Origin: an uncultured Saprospiraceae bacterium
GTDB taxonomy: Bacteria; Bacteroidota; Bacteroidia; Chitinophagales; Saprospiraceae
Length of the DNA stretch: 64,000 bases
NCBI GenBank assembly: GCA_938015415.1
Contig: CALLPK010000066.1
Location: 1 to 64,000, forward strand
Direction of reading: 5' to 3'
In this document: positions 35,809-43,481 of the stretch, piece after piece
Layout of the letters: each line of letters opens with the position of its first letter
How positions within the stretch are numbered: the stretch's first letter is position 1
Notes under the pieces: generated by a model
What the model saw: the letters and a program-made list of their open reading frames with translations, nothing else
Told to the model about the DNA's origin: nothing
Databases searched by the model: none
Program-made: the position numbers and the translations under genes

Positions 35809-37115
35809 CAAATGACTTCTTCCAGATTATCGTCCCAGTTTTTGATTTTTGGCGGTCCAATTTTTCCAACACTTTTACCGACCAGTAGCGCCACTGTTGC
35901 ATCCCCCGTTACATTGGCTACTGTACGACACATATCAAGCGGACGATCAACTGCAAAAATCAAGGCTAAACCAGCTTCAGGTATTCCGGCCTGACCGAGT
36001 ACGATGACTAGCATAACCATTCCTGCTCCAGGTACTGCTGCTGAACCAATGGAGGCTAAGGTCGCTGTAGCGATAATTCCAAGCTGGGCACCTAGTGTCA
36101 AGTCCATTCCAAAACATTGGGCAATAAATATGGCAGCTACCGCTTGGTACAAACTTGTACCATCCATATTGATGGTGGCGCCAATAGGTAGAACAAAACT
36201 GGTAACTTCTTTTTCTACGCCAAGATGTTCTTCCACTCGTTCCATCGTAACTGGTAAGGTAGCTGCGGAGGAACTGGTAGAAAATGCCAATAATTGAGCG
36301 GGTAAAATGCCTTGAAAAAACTGTACGTAGCCAATTCCAGTGAATGTTTTTACTAAAAGTGGATATAAAACAAAAATAAGGACACCCAGGCCTATGACCA
36401 CTGAGCCGGCATAATATCCTAGTGCCACAAACAGATCCGCACTGGGCGATTTAACCACTAAAGCAGCTAAAAGAGCAAATACACCATAAGGTGCAGCCAG
36501 CATGATTAGATCTATCAACTTCAGAATGACTTCATTCAGGCCATCAAAGAAACTTTTAACGGGTCTGGCTTTTTCTTCTGGGATTAAGATCATCCCGATA
36601 CCAAAGAAAATTACGAAGAAAATTACCTGCAGCATATTTCCATTGTCGGATGCTGCCGCAAATATGTTACCTGGTACGATATCAACCAATGCCTGAAGTG
36701 GTCCTACTTTTTTTTGATTCATTGCTGCTTCTTGCTTTTTTTCTGCATCACCAGCATATTTTGACAATAACTCAGTACGCGTGTCTTCATTGACAGAATT
36801 ACCCGGTTGAATGATATTTACAATAAGAAGCCCAAGTGAAACGGCAAAAACAGTACTAAGTACATAAATGCCAATCGTTCGTCCGCCCATTTGTGATAGT
36901 TTGGAAATATCTTTTAGGTCAGAAACACCTTTGATTAAGGAGGCTATGATTAGAGGTACCGCAATTAGTTTGAGGGAATTGATGAATATAGTACCAAAAG
37001 GCTCTATCCAGTCCAAAACAAATTGATTCCAGACAAACTTGTTGGCAATGAGACCAAAGGCAACTCCAAGAGCCATGCCGAGCAAAATTTGCCAGTGCAA
37101 CGCTAATTTTTTCAT
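35808..37115 (-). CDS. Dicarboxylate/amino acid:cation symporter (DAACS family)
   Basis: 435 residues, the usual length. Family motifs are intact: the serine-rich hairpin FSTSSSAATLP, the NMDGT stretch in TM7 (GATINMDGTSLYQ) and the TM8 motif DRPLDMCRTVANVTGD. The transporter takes up C4-dicarboxylates, glutamate or aspartate with sodium or protons across the inner membrane; the exact substrate is not evident. The loop near residues 120-140 is charged (SKYAGDAEKKQEAAMNQKK). The stop codon overlaps the start of the O-antigen-ligase-like gene. A 164-bp palindromic element lies 21 bases upstream of the start. Confidence 0.93.
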   Translation of the reverse strand: MKKLALHWQILLGMALGVAFGLIANKFVWNQFVLDWIEPFGTIFINSLKLIAVPLIIASLIKGVSDLKDISKLSQMGGRTIGIYVLSTVFAVSLGLLIVNIIQPGNSVNEDTRTELLSKYAGDAEKKQEAAMNQKKVGPLQALVDIVPGNIFAAASDNGNMLQVIFFVIFFGIGMILIPEEKARPVKSFFDGLNEVILKLIDLIMLAAPYGVFALLAALVVKSPSADLFVALGYYAGSVVIGLGVLIFVLYPLLVKTFTGIGYVQFFQGILPAQLLAFSTSSSAATLPVTMERVEEHLGVEKEVTSFVLPIGATINMDGTSLYQAVAAIFIAQCFGMDLTLGAQLGIIATATLASIGSAAVPGAGMVMLVIVLGQAGIPEAGLALIFAVDRPLDMCRTVANVTGDATVALLVGKSVGKIGPPKIKNWDDNLEEVI

Positions 37116-37136
37116 AGTATTTACAGGGTTGGTGAA

Positions 37137-37300
37137 GAAGTTGTTTAAGGATGAAGCACAGTAGCTACGGCTAAGTCATTGATTGCCAATACTTCACAAA
37201 TTTATCGGTACCGTAGCTATGGCTACGAACCTCAAAATTTGCATCGTCTTGACAACCAAGCACTTATCCTCGCTTTCTGTGGACATCCTTAAACAACTTC
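37137..37300. mobile_element. MITE-like element with perfect 17-bp terminal inverted repeats
   Basis: The ends at 37137-37153 (GAAGTTGTTTAAGGATG) and 37284-37300 are perfect inverse complements. The interior is also imperfectly self-complementary (CACAG/CTGTG, TAAGT, CAAATTT segments), so the whole 164 bp could fold as one long hairpin. Near-direct copies of GTAGCTACGGCTA occur at 37161 and 37213. GAA flanks both ends (37134-37136, 37301-37303), a possible 3-bp target duplication. It has no coding capacity. Confidence 0.65.
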
Positions 37301-37404
37301 GAATAATTCGAGGGTAAGATAGGGAATTTTAAGAATTCTTTGCCTCTTGTGGCATTTAGTCGTAATCCTAATCAATGGTTCGGTAACTTTTTGAATTTGT
37401 CATT

Positions 37405-37550
37405 AATTATGAAATGGGCGAGTGTTTTTTGCCCGTTATTTGGTTGGCCGGTTGGCTTCCCTTTAAGGTATTTTACGCAGGAGGGAAGCCAACTAGCGAA
37501 CCAGCAAACGGGCCAACCAGCTAAATTTATCGTTCACTCATCTCAGAATT
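37405..37550. repeat. Palindromic element upstream of the OmpA/PD40 gene
   Basis: Nested inverted repeats: GTTGGCTTCCCT (37451-37462) with AGGGAAGCCAAC (37482-37493), and outside them TGGTTGGCC (37441-37449) with GGCCAACCA (37511-37519). The 11-mer GTTGGCCGGTT and the edge TAATTATGAAAT are shared with the element at 39884-40045. Confidence 0.6.
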
Positions 37551-37660
37551 AAAAATAACCGATCTGTTATTAATTGAATTATTATATAATAAATAATGAT
37601 AATTGGAACAAATTTTGAAATAAAACATATAATCATTTATTGGATTACAAGTAAAAATAT

Positions 37661-39850
37661 ATGAAAAATATCTCTTCGATCTTTGTGGCAGCCTTACTTT
37701 CCGGTTCCTGTGGACTGGTTGCTCAAACGGATGCAGTACCAAATGAATTATTTGGTAAAGTGAAAATTGGCCTCGCGGAGGGTCTTAATTCGCCGGATTT
37801 GGACTTTAGTCCAGTTTATTTTAAAAACGGTATTATTTTTACCTCTGACCGCCTGCGTTTTGGGGACAAAGGAACGGGTAATCCAAATAAGCAGTTTAAT
37901 GATTTGTTCTTTTCTGAGCAAATGGGAGAAGTAAGTTTTAAGAAACCTACCCGAATCAAGGCGTTAAATTCTAAATTTCACGATGGAATTGCGAGTTTTT
38001 CCGAAAAGGATCAAAAGCTATATTTTACCCGAAATAACCAAAAAGGAACCATCCTTAATACTAAAAAAGCCAAACGATTAAAGATATTTGTATCCTCTTA
38101 CGTGGATGGAGCATGGTCAGATCCACAACCAGTTTCTTTTAACGTAGAAAAATATTCTACCTGTCATCCATCCATTTCTGCGGATGGACAGACGATGTAT
38201 TTTGCCTCTAACCGACCAGGTAGCACCGGTGGAATGGATATTTATGTGACCTACCTGGAAGATGGAAAATGGTCTGAGCCGGTAAACATGGGGCCAGATA
38301 TCAACACCGATAAAAACGAAATTTTTCCTTTTACGGATGGAAACGGAACGTTGTTCTTTTCTTCCGAAGGACATAATAATATGGGCGGGCTGGATTTATT
38401 CGCAGCTCAGGAAGTCGTCAACCCGCACATGACGGGCGATGACAACTGGGAAGTAACCAACTTGGGTAAGCCATTTAACTCACCCGCGGATGATTTTGGT
38501 TTTATTGGCAATGCCGGTGGAGACAAAGGATTTTTTACGTCGGGAAGAGAAGGTGGAAATGGCCGGGATGATATTTACGCCTGGAAGACGATGGAAGAAG
38601 AGCCTGTTGCTCCGGTACTGGCTAGTAAAAAAGTAAAAGTAATTGACGCGGTGACTGGTGTAGAACTACCGATGACCGAAGTTGTTTTGTCAGAAGCAAA
38701 CCGTCCTGGCAATATTATTCGTTACACCACGACGAAAGACGGGACGGTTCGTTTCGACTGGAATAAAACAAGTAATTATTTTGTGGCCACCGAAAAGAAT
38801 GGTTATGAAAAATACGATAAGGTTTTCGAAGCGGACGAGATGACGGATGACGTTATTGTGATTCGTTTGAATCCGATTGCCACGGTAGCGGATGCTACCC
38901 GGGTGAATAAGAAGCCTACAAAAGTGATTGCTCAGATTGACCCGGATTCAAAAGTAGAAGCCTACGAAGAAGATCTGGATCATTTTATTGCTAAAGGAGA
39001 AAAGATCGAAAATACCAGTCTTGAAACTGGACAGCTGATTGAGTTAAATCATATTTATTATGCTTTTGACAAGTATAATTTAAAAGAAAGTGCCAAAGTA
39101 GAGTTGGATAAGGTGGTTAATTTATTACGTCAGTATCCAGAAATGGAAATTGACTTAAATTCTCACACGGATAGTCGCGGATCGGATAGCTACAACGAGT
39201 GGTTGTCCACCGAACGAGCAAAGTCTGCCGTTGATTATATTGTCTCCCAGGGAATCGAAAGACGTCGGGTGACCGCAAAAGGATACGGAGAATCTATGCC
39301 CGTAAACGAATGTCTGAATACCATGAAGTGTAGCGAAGACAAGCACCAGATGAATCGACGTACGGAATTTAGAATTTTAAACCTTGGTGAAAAAACTATT
39401 TTAAAATCAGATACTTCCAAGCCTAAAAAATTGACTTTTGAAGGAGATGGAAATGGTCCGGGAAATTTACCGGTAGTACAGTCTGTATTTTACCCATCGT
39501 CAGTAACTGATTTGACGACCACCGATAAAGACAACCTACGTTCCGTCGTAGAAATGATGAAAAAACACGACGGAATGACTGTTCAGGTCGCTTCTTATAC
39601 GGATGCGATTGGTAATGCTGGTTTTAATCAGGAATTATCAGAAAGACGTGCTAAAAGAATCGCTGATTATATGAGTTCGCAAGGGGTTCGCGCAAAGAGA
39701 ATTAGCGTAGTTGGCTACGGAGAAAAATATTCAAATGATTGCCCGGACGGCGTAGATTGTCCGACGGAGATTCATAATAAAAACCGACGTACCGACATTT
39801 TGGTAACCAATCCTGGAGGTGCGGATATGACTGCTTTGCTGGAAAAGTAA
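37661..39850 (+). CDS. PD40 propeller protein with two OmpA peptidoglycan-binding domains
   Basis: 729 residues. A signal peptide ends near LVAQ (about residue 23). Residues about 30-310 form a PD40/WD40-like propeller (HPSISADGQTMYFASNRPG, then GGMDIYV). A carboxypeptidase-regulatory-like domain follows (about 320-410). Two OmpA C-terminal domains come next (about 459-578 and 604-722), each with the SHTDSRG- or SYTDAIG-like strand and the NRRTE/NRRTD ending. The order propeller, CRD-like, OmpA recalls PorE of the T9SS, but the TPR part is missing and the OmpA domain is duplicated. It probably sits in the periplasm and binds peptidoglycan. It is paralogous to the next gene and flanked by related palindromic elements. 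Confidence 0.88.
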   Translation: MKNISSIFVAALLSGSCGLVAQTDAVPNELFGKVKIGLAEGLNSPDLDFSPVYFKNGIIFTSDRLRFGDKGTGNPNKQFNDLFFSEQMGEVSFKKPTRIKALNSKFHDGIASFSEKDQKLYFTRNNQKGTILNTKKAKRLKIFVSSYVDGAWSDPQPVSFNVEKYSTCHPSISADGQTMYFASNRPGSTGGMDIYVTYLEDGKWSEPVNMGPDINTDKNEIFPFTDGNGTLFFSSEGHNNMGGLDLFAAQEVVNPHMTGDDNWEVTNLGKPFNSPADDFGFIGNAGGDKGFFTSGREGGNGRDDIYAWKTMEEEPVAPVLASKKVKVIDAVTGVELPMTEVVLSEANRPGNIIRYTTTKDGTVRFDWNKTSNYFVATEKNGYEKYDKVFEADEMTDDVIVIRLNPIATVADATRVNKKPTKVIAQIDPDSKVEAYEEDLDHFIAKGEKIENTSLETGQLIELNHIYYAFDKYNLKESAKVELDKVVNLLRQYPEMEIDLNSHTDSRGSDSYNEWLSTERAKSAVDYIVSQGIERRRVTAKGYGESMPVNECLNTMKCSEDKHQMNRRTEFRILNLGEKTILKSDTSKPKKLTFEGDGNGPGNLPVVQSVFYPSSVTDLTTTDKDNLRSVVEMMKKHDGMTVQVASYTDAIGNAGFNQELSERRAKRIADYMSSQGVRAKRISVVGYGEKYSNDCPDGVDCPTEIHNKNRRTDILVTNPGGADMTALLEK

Positions 39851-39883
39851 AATAGATTCGCAACAAAACGAAAATTGAATATG

Positions 39884-40045
39884 CGTCATCCCGAATTATT
39901 TATTTAAAGTTGATCAGCCAGTTGGCTTATTCGCTTGTTGGCCGGTTAGCCCTCTTTTTACGTAAAAAGAGGGCTAACTAACAAAAGTCTGGTTTCAAGG
40001 GTGAAATCACCACCTTAAAGTTTAATTATGAAATTCGAGATGACG
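39884..40045. repeat. Palindromic element downstream of the OmpA/PD40 gene
   Basis: The ends CGTCATCCCGAATT (39884-39897) and AATTCGAGATGACG (40032-40045) are inverse repeats with one mismatch. The centre, 39945-39978, is a perfect 34-bp palindrome (GTTAGCCCTC arm to GAGGGCTAAC arm). It shares GTTGGCCGGTT (39937-39947) with the element at 37405-37550. No coding capacity. Confidence 0.65.
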
Positions 40046-40160
40046 AATGTTTTTACAAAAAAATAGTCTTTTTAGTATTTTTTTGAGCACGAATGGAATA
40101 CGATTTGTATTGTTATAAAGTAAGTTAAGTCTCTAATTTTTTACCCCCAAATCCTATTGA

Positions 40161-41183
40161 ATGCGTTTGAAATTTCTCATTTTGATTTTTTTCAGTTATA
40201 CGGTATTGAATGGTCAGAAAATGTCCCAAACGATACCCGAGATAACTTGTTATCCGGATGATCTTTATTCGGCTTTTGGAATTATTAATATTGGTAATTT
40301 AAAAGTTATTAACTCATCAGACCTGGACTATAATGCGGTGCTCGTTGGAGATGGAGTCATCTTCACTTCCACCCGTGCCCAGGCATCTTCCAGGTTTGCG
40401 GCAACAGCTGGTGGCGGAAAATTAAACGCCTGGAAAAAGAAATTATCTACCTTGTTTTATTCCCGTTTATCAGATGGAAAACTAGCCGAACCCGTACCAC
40501 TAACGGGAGCAATCAATGATGAGTACCACGAGAGTTCTGCTTCTTTTTCTTATTCCGGAAATTTAATGTTTTTTACCCGTAGCAGCGCAAAAAAGGACAG
40601 ACGGGGAAAACGTCAGCTGAAAATATTTATGGCTGAAAAACTGGAAGATCAGTGGAGTAACATTCAGGAAGTACCTTTTAATGGCGACGATTTTTCGACC
40701 TGTCATCCGGCTATTTCTTCGGATGGTACCCGACTTTATTTTTCTTCCAATCGACCGGGAGGATTTGGCGGAATGGATATCTATGTCTCTACTTACCGGA
40801 ACGAATCGTGGTCGGCACCCGTCAATTTGGGGCCGGTAATCAATTCAGCGGGTAATGAAGTTTTTCCTTATATCAGTGAAGATGAAGTACTTTATTTTTC
40901 TTCCAGTGATCAGGGGGGATTAGGCCGGTTGGATATTTTTCGCAGTAAAAAAGTATATGCGAACAGTGAACGTACCTGGCAGATCAAAGAAAATCTGGGC
41001 GAACCTTTTAATTCCCCAGGCGACGATTTTGGGTTTTATATCAATGCAGATAATAGCGGCGGTTTGTTTACCAGTAGCCGCAACGGTGGCAAGGGAAAAG
41101 ATGATATCTATTATTGGCAATTGATTGACAAACCGATTTTCCGGGCGAGTATTATGCCGAATTTGAATAGTGATAGAAATTAG
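40161..41183 (+). CDS. Exported PD40 propeller protein
   Basis: 340 residues with a signal peptide (MRLKFLILIFFSYTVLNGQ). PD40 repeats fill most of the protein (HPAISSDGTRLYFSSNRPG, GGMDIYVSTY, GGLGRLDIF, GGKGKDDIYYW). It parallels the propeller half of the upstream 729-residue protein closely but ends after the propeller, so it lacks the CRD-like and OmpA domains. A tandem duplication followed by loss, or a soluble partner of the larger protein, are both possible. Location is probably periplasm or outer membrane surface. Confidence 0.85.
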   Translation: MRLKFLILIFFSYTVLNGQKMSQTIPEITCYPDDLYSAFGIINIGNLKVINSSDLDYNAVLVGDGVIFTSTRAQASSRFAATAGGGKLNAWKKKLSTLFYSRLSDGKLAEPVPLTGAINDEYHESSASFSYSGNLMFFTRSSAKKDRRGKRQLKIFMAEKLEDQWSNIQEVPFNGDDFSTCHPAISSDGTRLYFSSNRPGGFGGMDIYVSTYRNESWSAPVNLGPVINSAGNEVFPYISEDEVLYFSSSDQGGLGRLDIFRSKKVYANSERTWQIKENLGEPFNSPGDDFGFYINADNSGGLFTSSRNGGKGKDDIYYWQLIDKPIFRASIMPNLNSDRN

Positions 41184-41211
41184 AATCGGCCTGTCGGGGA
41201 ATGTCATTTGG

Positions 41212-41241
41212 TTGATTATTCTAATTCCTTTGGTATCTTTA
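41212..41241 (+). promoter_or_regulatory. Promoter of the VOC gene
   Basis: TTG at 41212-41214, a 19-base spacer and TATCTTTA at 41234-41241, one mismatch to the -7 consensus. The start site would be near 41248, leaving a very short leader before the ATG at 41253. Confidence 0.6.
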
Positions 41242-41252
41242 CCAAAAAAAAG

Positions 41253-41633
41253 ATGAGTCATTCTCTCCACATCCAATCCATTCGAGGTTTTATTGGTGCT
41301 AAAGATTTTAGCGAATCCAGAAAGTTTTATCAAACTTTAGGTTTTACGGAAGTAGTGATTAATGCGACCATGTCGCTTTTTCAAGTCGGAGAGCAGATGG
41401 GTTTTTATCTGCAAGATGCGTACGTAAAAGACTGGATTGAAAATTCCATGCTTTTCCTGGAAGTGGCCGATGTGGAGGCGTGGGAAACCGCCTTGCTGGC
41501 GCTGAATTTAACAGAAAAATTTCCAACGGTTAAAATGACGGAGATTAGGAGTTTTCCTTACGGACGGGAAATTTTTCTACACGACCCGGCGGGTGTGCTG
41601 TGGCATTTTTGTCAGTTTAAAGAAGTAGGGTAG
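41253..41633 (+). CDS. VOC (glyoxalase/bleomycin-resistance fold) protein
   Basis: 126 residues from the ATG at 41253, placed just after the promoter; a frame open from 41208 would cross that promoter. The beta-alpha-beta-beta-beta pattern is clear: GFIGAKDFSESRKFYQTLGF at the start and EIFLHDPAGVLWHFCQF at the end, with the metal-ligand-like Glu/His positions. VOC proteins bind metals and small molecules or isomerise/oxygenate substrates; the ligand here is unknown. It is a single-gene unit. Confidence 0.82.
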   Translation: MSHSLHIQSIRGFIGAKDFSESRKFYQTLGFTEVVINATMSLFQVGEQMGFYLQDAYVKDWIENSMLFLEVADVEAWETALLALNLTEKFPTVKMTEIRSFPYGREIFLHDPAGVLWHFCQFKEVG

Positions 41634-41746
41634 GGTTGCTTATTTTTACGTCAAATAATTGCAAATACCGACTTTTGGTCAGGTGATGTGAGCTGATTAA
41701 TCAATCAGATTTATTGATGGTTTCCATTTATTTAATTCAAATATTA

Positions 41747-41911
41747 TCAAGTTATCTTACTTAATAAATAATAGCATATACCGACTATGATCACAATGGT
41801 CAGTATTTTTACAGAGATAACTGAGCTCTCTTTTTCATCATAGCCCAGAACTTCTAGCTCAATTCCAGCTAATGAGATTTTAAGTTTTATCTTCTTTGTT
41901 GAATTATCCAT
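41747..41911 (-). CDS. 54-residue single-pass membrane protein next to a LexA-like repressor
   Basis: An ATG at 41911 opens a 54-codon frame ending TGA at 41747. The first half is a strand-like segment, KIKLKISLAGIELEVLG, followed by an acidic stretch (YDEKESS). The second half is one transmembrane helix (KILTIVIIVGICYYLLS). It lies 78 bases downstream of the repressor gene on the same strand, so it is probably co-transcribed and repressor-controlled. No family is recognised. The amphipathic start followed by a membrane helix would fit a small membrane effector or sensor, but this is only inference. Confidence 0.55.
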   Translation of the reverse strand: MDNSTKKIKLKISLAGIELEVLGYDEKESSVISVKILTIVIIVGICYYLLSKIT

Positions 41912-41989
41912 TATTAATATTATTTGTTAATACTTTTGTAAGGAAGGAAAAATTGACTTTTTATACAGAGTTGTGGATAATAATTTCCA

Positions 41990-42643
41990 TTATTCTATTC
42001 CTTTTTGGGTGATTCTTCTAATTGGTAAGTAAAATTTAAGGAAAGGAAATTGATGTAGCCCTTCGGTAAAGTCTATTTTTATCTCTTGAATATTTTCATT
42101 GTCGGATAAAAGAGATAAGCCAGTAATGTGTCCCTTTTCTTTTTGAAGTTGTATTCTTTTTACATTAATTCCTTCATTTGAGCTTACAACATATATTTTT
42201 CCGTTCTGTAGCCTTAATCTATTCAGTACCTCTTCGCAGACGAGAATATCTTTATTTTCCAATGTTGGGATCATTGAATCGCCGCTTACCCTAAAGGCAA
42301 AATGTTTTCCTTTTATATCAGGTAAAGAAAATTTCTTCACTTTTTCTACATTATTAGAAGGTATCGAAGGTCCGGCAGAGGCATCAGTCAAGAACATAAT
42401 ATAGTCTTCCTCTTTATCAGGTCCAAAGAATTCATTTGGTTCAAAATGATCACCATATTTATTGATTAAATTATTAATGATTTTTACATTTACTGTTCTC
42501 TTTCCTTTTCCCATTTCTGAAATTACTGTTGCGTGGGAGCCAATGCTTTTAGCAAATTCTGTTTTGTTCTTTACTTCTCCTAAATCAATTAACTTTTGTC
42601 TTATTTGAATTAGTTTATGACCCATTTGAGTTTTTAAATCCAT
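41990..42643 (-). CDS. LexA/CI-like repressor (XRE helix-turn-helix plus S24 peptidase domain)
   Basis: 217 residues from the ATG at 42643; an upstream open stretch to 42745 is hydrophobic and unrelated. An XRE-type HTH spans about 5-65 (EFAKSIGSHATVISEMGKG). The S24 domain has the Ala90-Gly91 cleavage-site candidate (TDASAGPS), nucleophile Ser123 (VSGDSMIPTL) and Lys162 (GINVKRIQ). The parts for RecA-stimulated self-cleavage are thus present. It should be an SOS- or stress-released repressor of a small set of genes, perhaps only itself and the 54-residue membrane protein. Proteins like this are common in prophages, but no phage genes are nearby. Confidence 0.85.
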   Translation of the reverse strand: MDLKTQMGHKLIQIRQKLIDLGEVKNKTEFAKSIGSHATVISEMGKGKRTVNVKIINNLINKYGDHFEPNEFFGPDKEEDYIMFLTDASAGPSIPSNNVEKVKKFSLPDIKGKHFAFRVSGDSMIPTLENKDILVCEEVLNRLRLQNGKIYVVSSNEGINVKRIQLQKEKGHITGLSLLSDNENIQEIKIDFTEGLHQFPFLKFYLPIRRITQKGIE

Positions 42644-42697
42644 AATTAATTTTTTTAAAGCAAAGATAAGGGATGGAGAATAAATAAAACAAATAGT

Positions 42698-42720
42698 TTT
42701 GAAAACAAAATGTTTCCAAA
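42698..42720. promoter_or_regulatory. Candidate operator of the LexA-like repressor
   Basis: TTTGAAAAC (42698-42706), five bases, then GTTTCCAAA (42712-42720): an inverted repeat with one mismatch, 55-77 bases upstream of the repressor ATG. Position and symmetry fit an autoregulatory operator. Confidence 0.45.
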
Positions 42721-42839
42721 TTTGTAAATCATTGATTTTCAGCACTATAAATAGGTAGTTTTTGTTTAAAAATAAAAAAAGATAGAATAATAGATATTAT
42801 TTGTTTTAAAAAATCTGATAATATTGCAAATTTACCACC

Positions 42840-43475
42840 TCAACTATTTTTCCAACTCCAACTCCAAATCTGATAAATAATTAATGCCAGCAGAGTACCG
42901 ATGATTGAACCCGCATAGATATCGATAAAAAAATGGTGGATCAAATATACTCTGGAAATACCAACGATAATGGCGAGTAGCAAGATTAATACAGCTACCG
43001 CTCTCTTCTTTGAAATTAATAAAGCGAGCAATCCAAAAAGTGCAAAGGCTGACATGGTATGACCACTCGGAAAACTGGACGCACCAGAAAAGAGAGGTTC
43101 TCCTTCGATGACATTCAGGGTGTCAAATAATTCTAATTCTTTAAACCAGGCCACGGGACGGTTTTGTTGAAAAATCTCCTTTAATCCTTTACTTGCCAGT
43201 ATGACTACACCGCCGGTGACGGGGACCAGCCACGCTGCTCGTCGATTGTAAATCAGTAAAAAGACCAACATCAGAATATACGCAATTTCTTCTCCCGCCA
43301 TGGTTGCGTAGCGAAAAAATAAATCTCCGTAATAGCTGCGATGGTCATTAAAAAAAAGAAGGGCGTCTCCTTTCTCGGTCAGAAAAATTAACAATGCGCC
43401 AAAGAATAACCAGGTGGTGAAGGCGATGCCGTAAAATTTATTTTCCTGGATTGTAGTGCGTAAATTGGTTGGCAA
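42840..43475 (-). CDS. PAP2-family membrane phosphatase
   Basis: 211 residues. The start is a TTG at 43475, seven bases after the stop of the upstream permease gene; no nearer ATG exists. Five to six membrane helices surround the three phosphatase motifs: KEIFQQNRP (KX6RP), PSGH and SRVYLIHHFFID (SRX5HX3D), all intact. The enzyme would remove phosphate from a lipid diphosphate such as undecaprenyl pyrophosphate, phosphatidylglycerophosphate or lipid A, at the periplasmic face. The close coupling to an LptF/G permease suggests an envelope-lipid role. Confidence 0.9.
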   Translation of the reverse strand: MPTNLRTTIQENKFYGIAFTTWLFFGALLIFLTEKGDALLFFNDHRSYYGDLFFRYATMAGEEIAYILMLVFLLIYNRRAAWLVPVTGGVVILASKGLKEIFQQNRPVAWFKELELFDTLNVIEGEPLFSGASSFPSGHTMSAFALFGLLALLISKKRAVAVLILLLAIIVGISRVYLIHHFFIDIYAGSIIGTLLALIIYQIWSWSWKNS

Positions 43476-43481
43476 AGTGAA

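Noticed and set aside
41990-42643. Prophage
   Set aside because: The repressor is phage-like, but no integrase, structural or replication gene or attachment site is near it.
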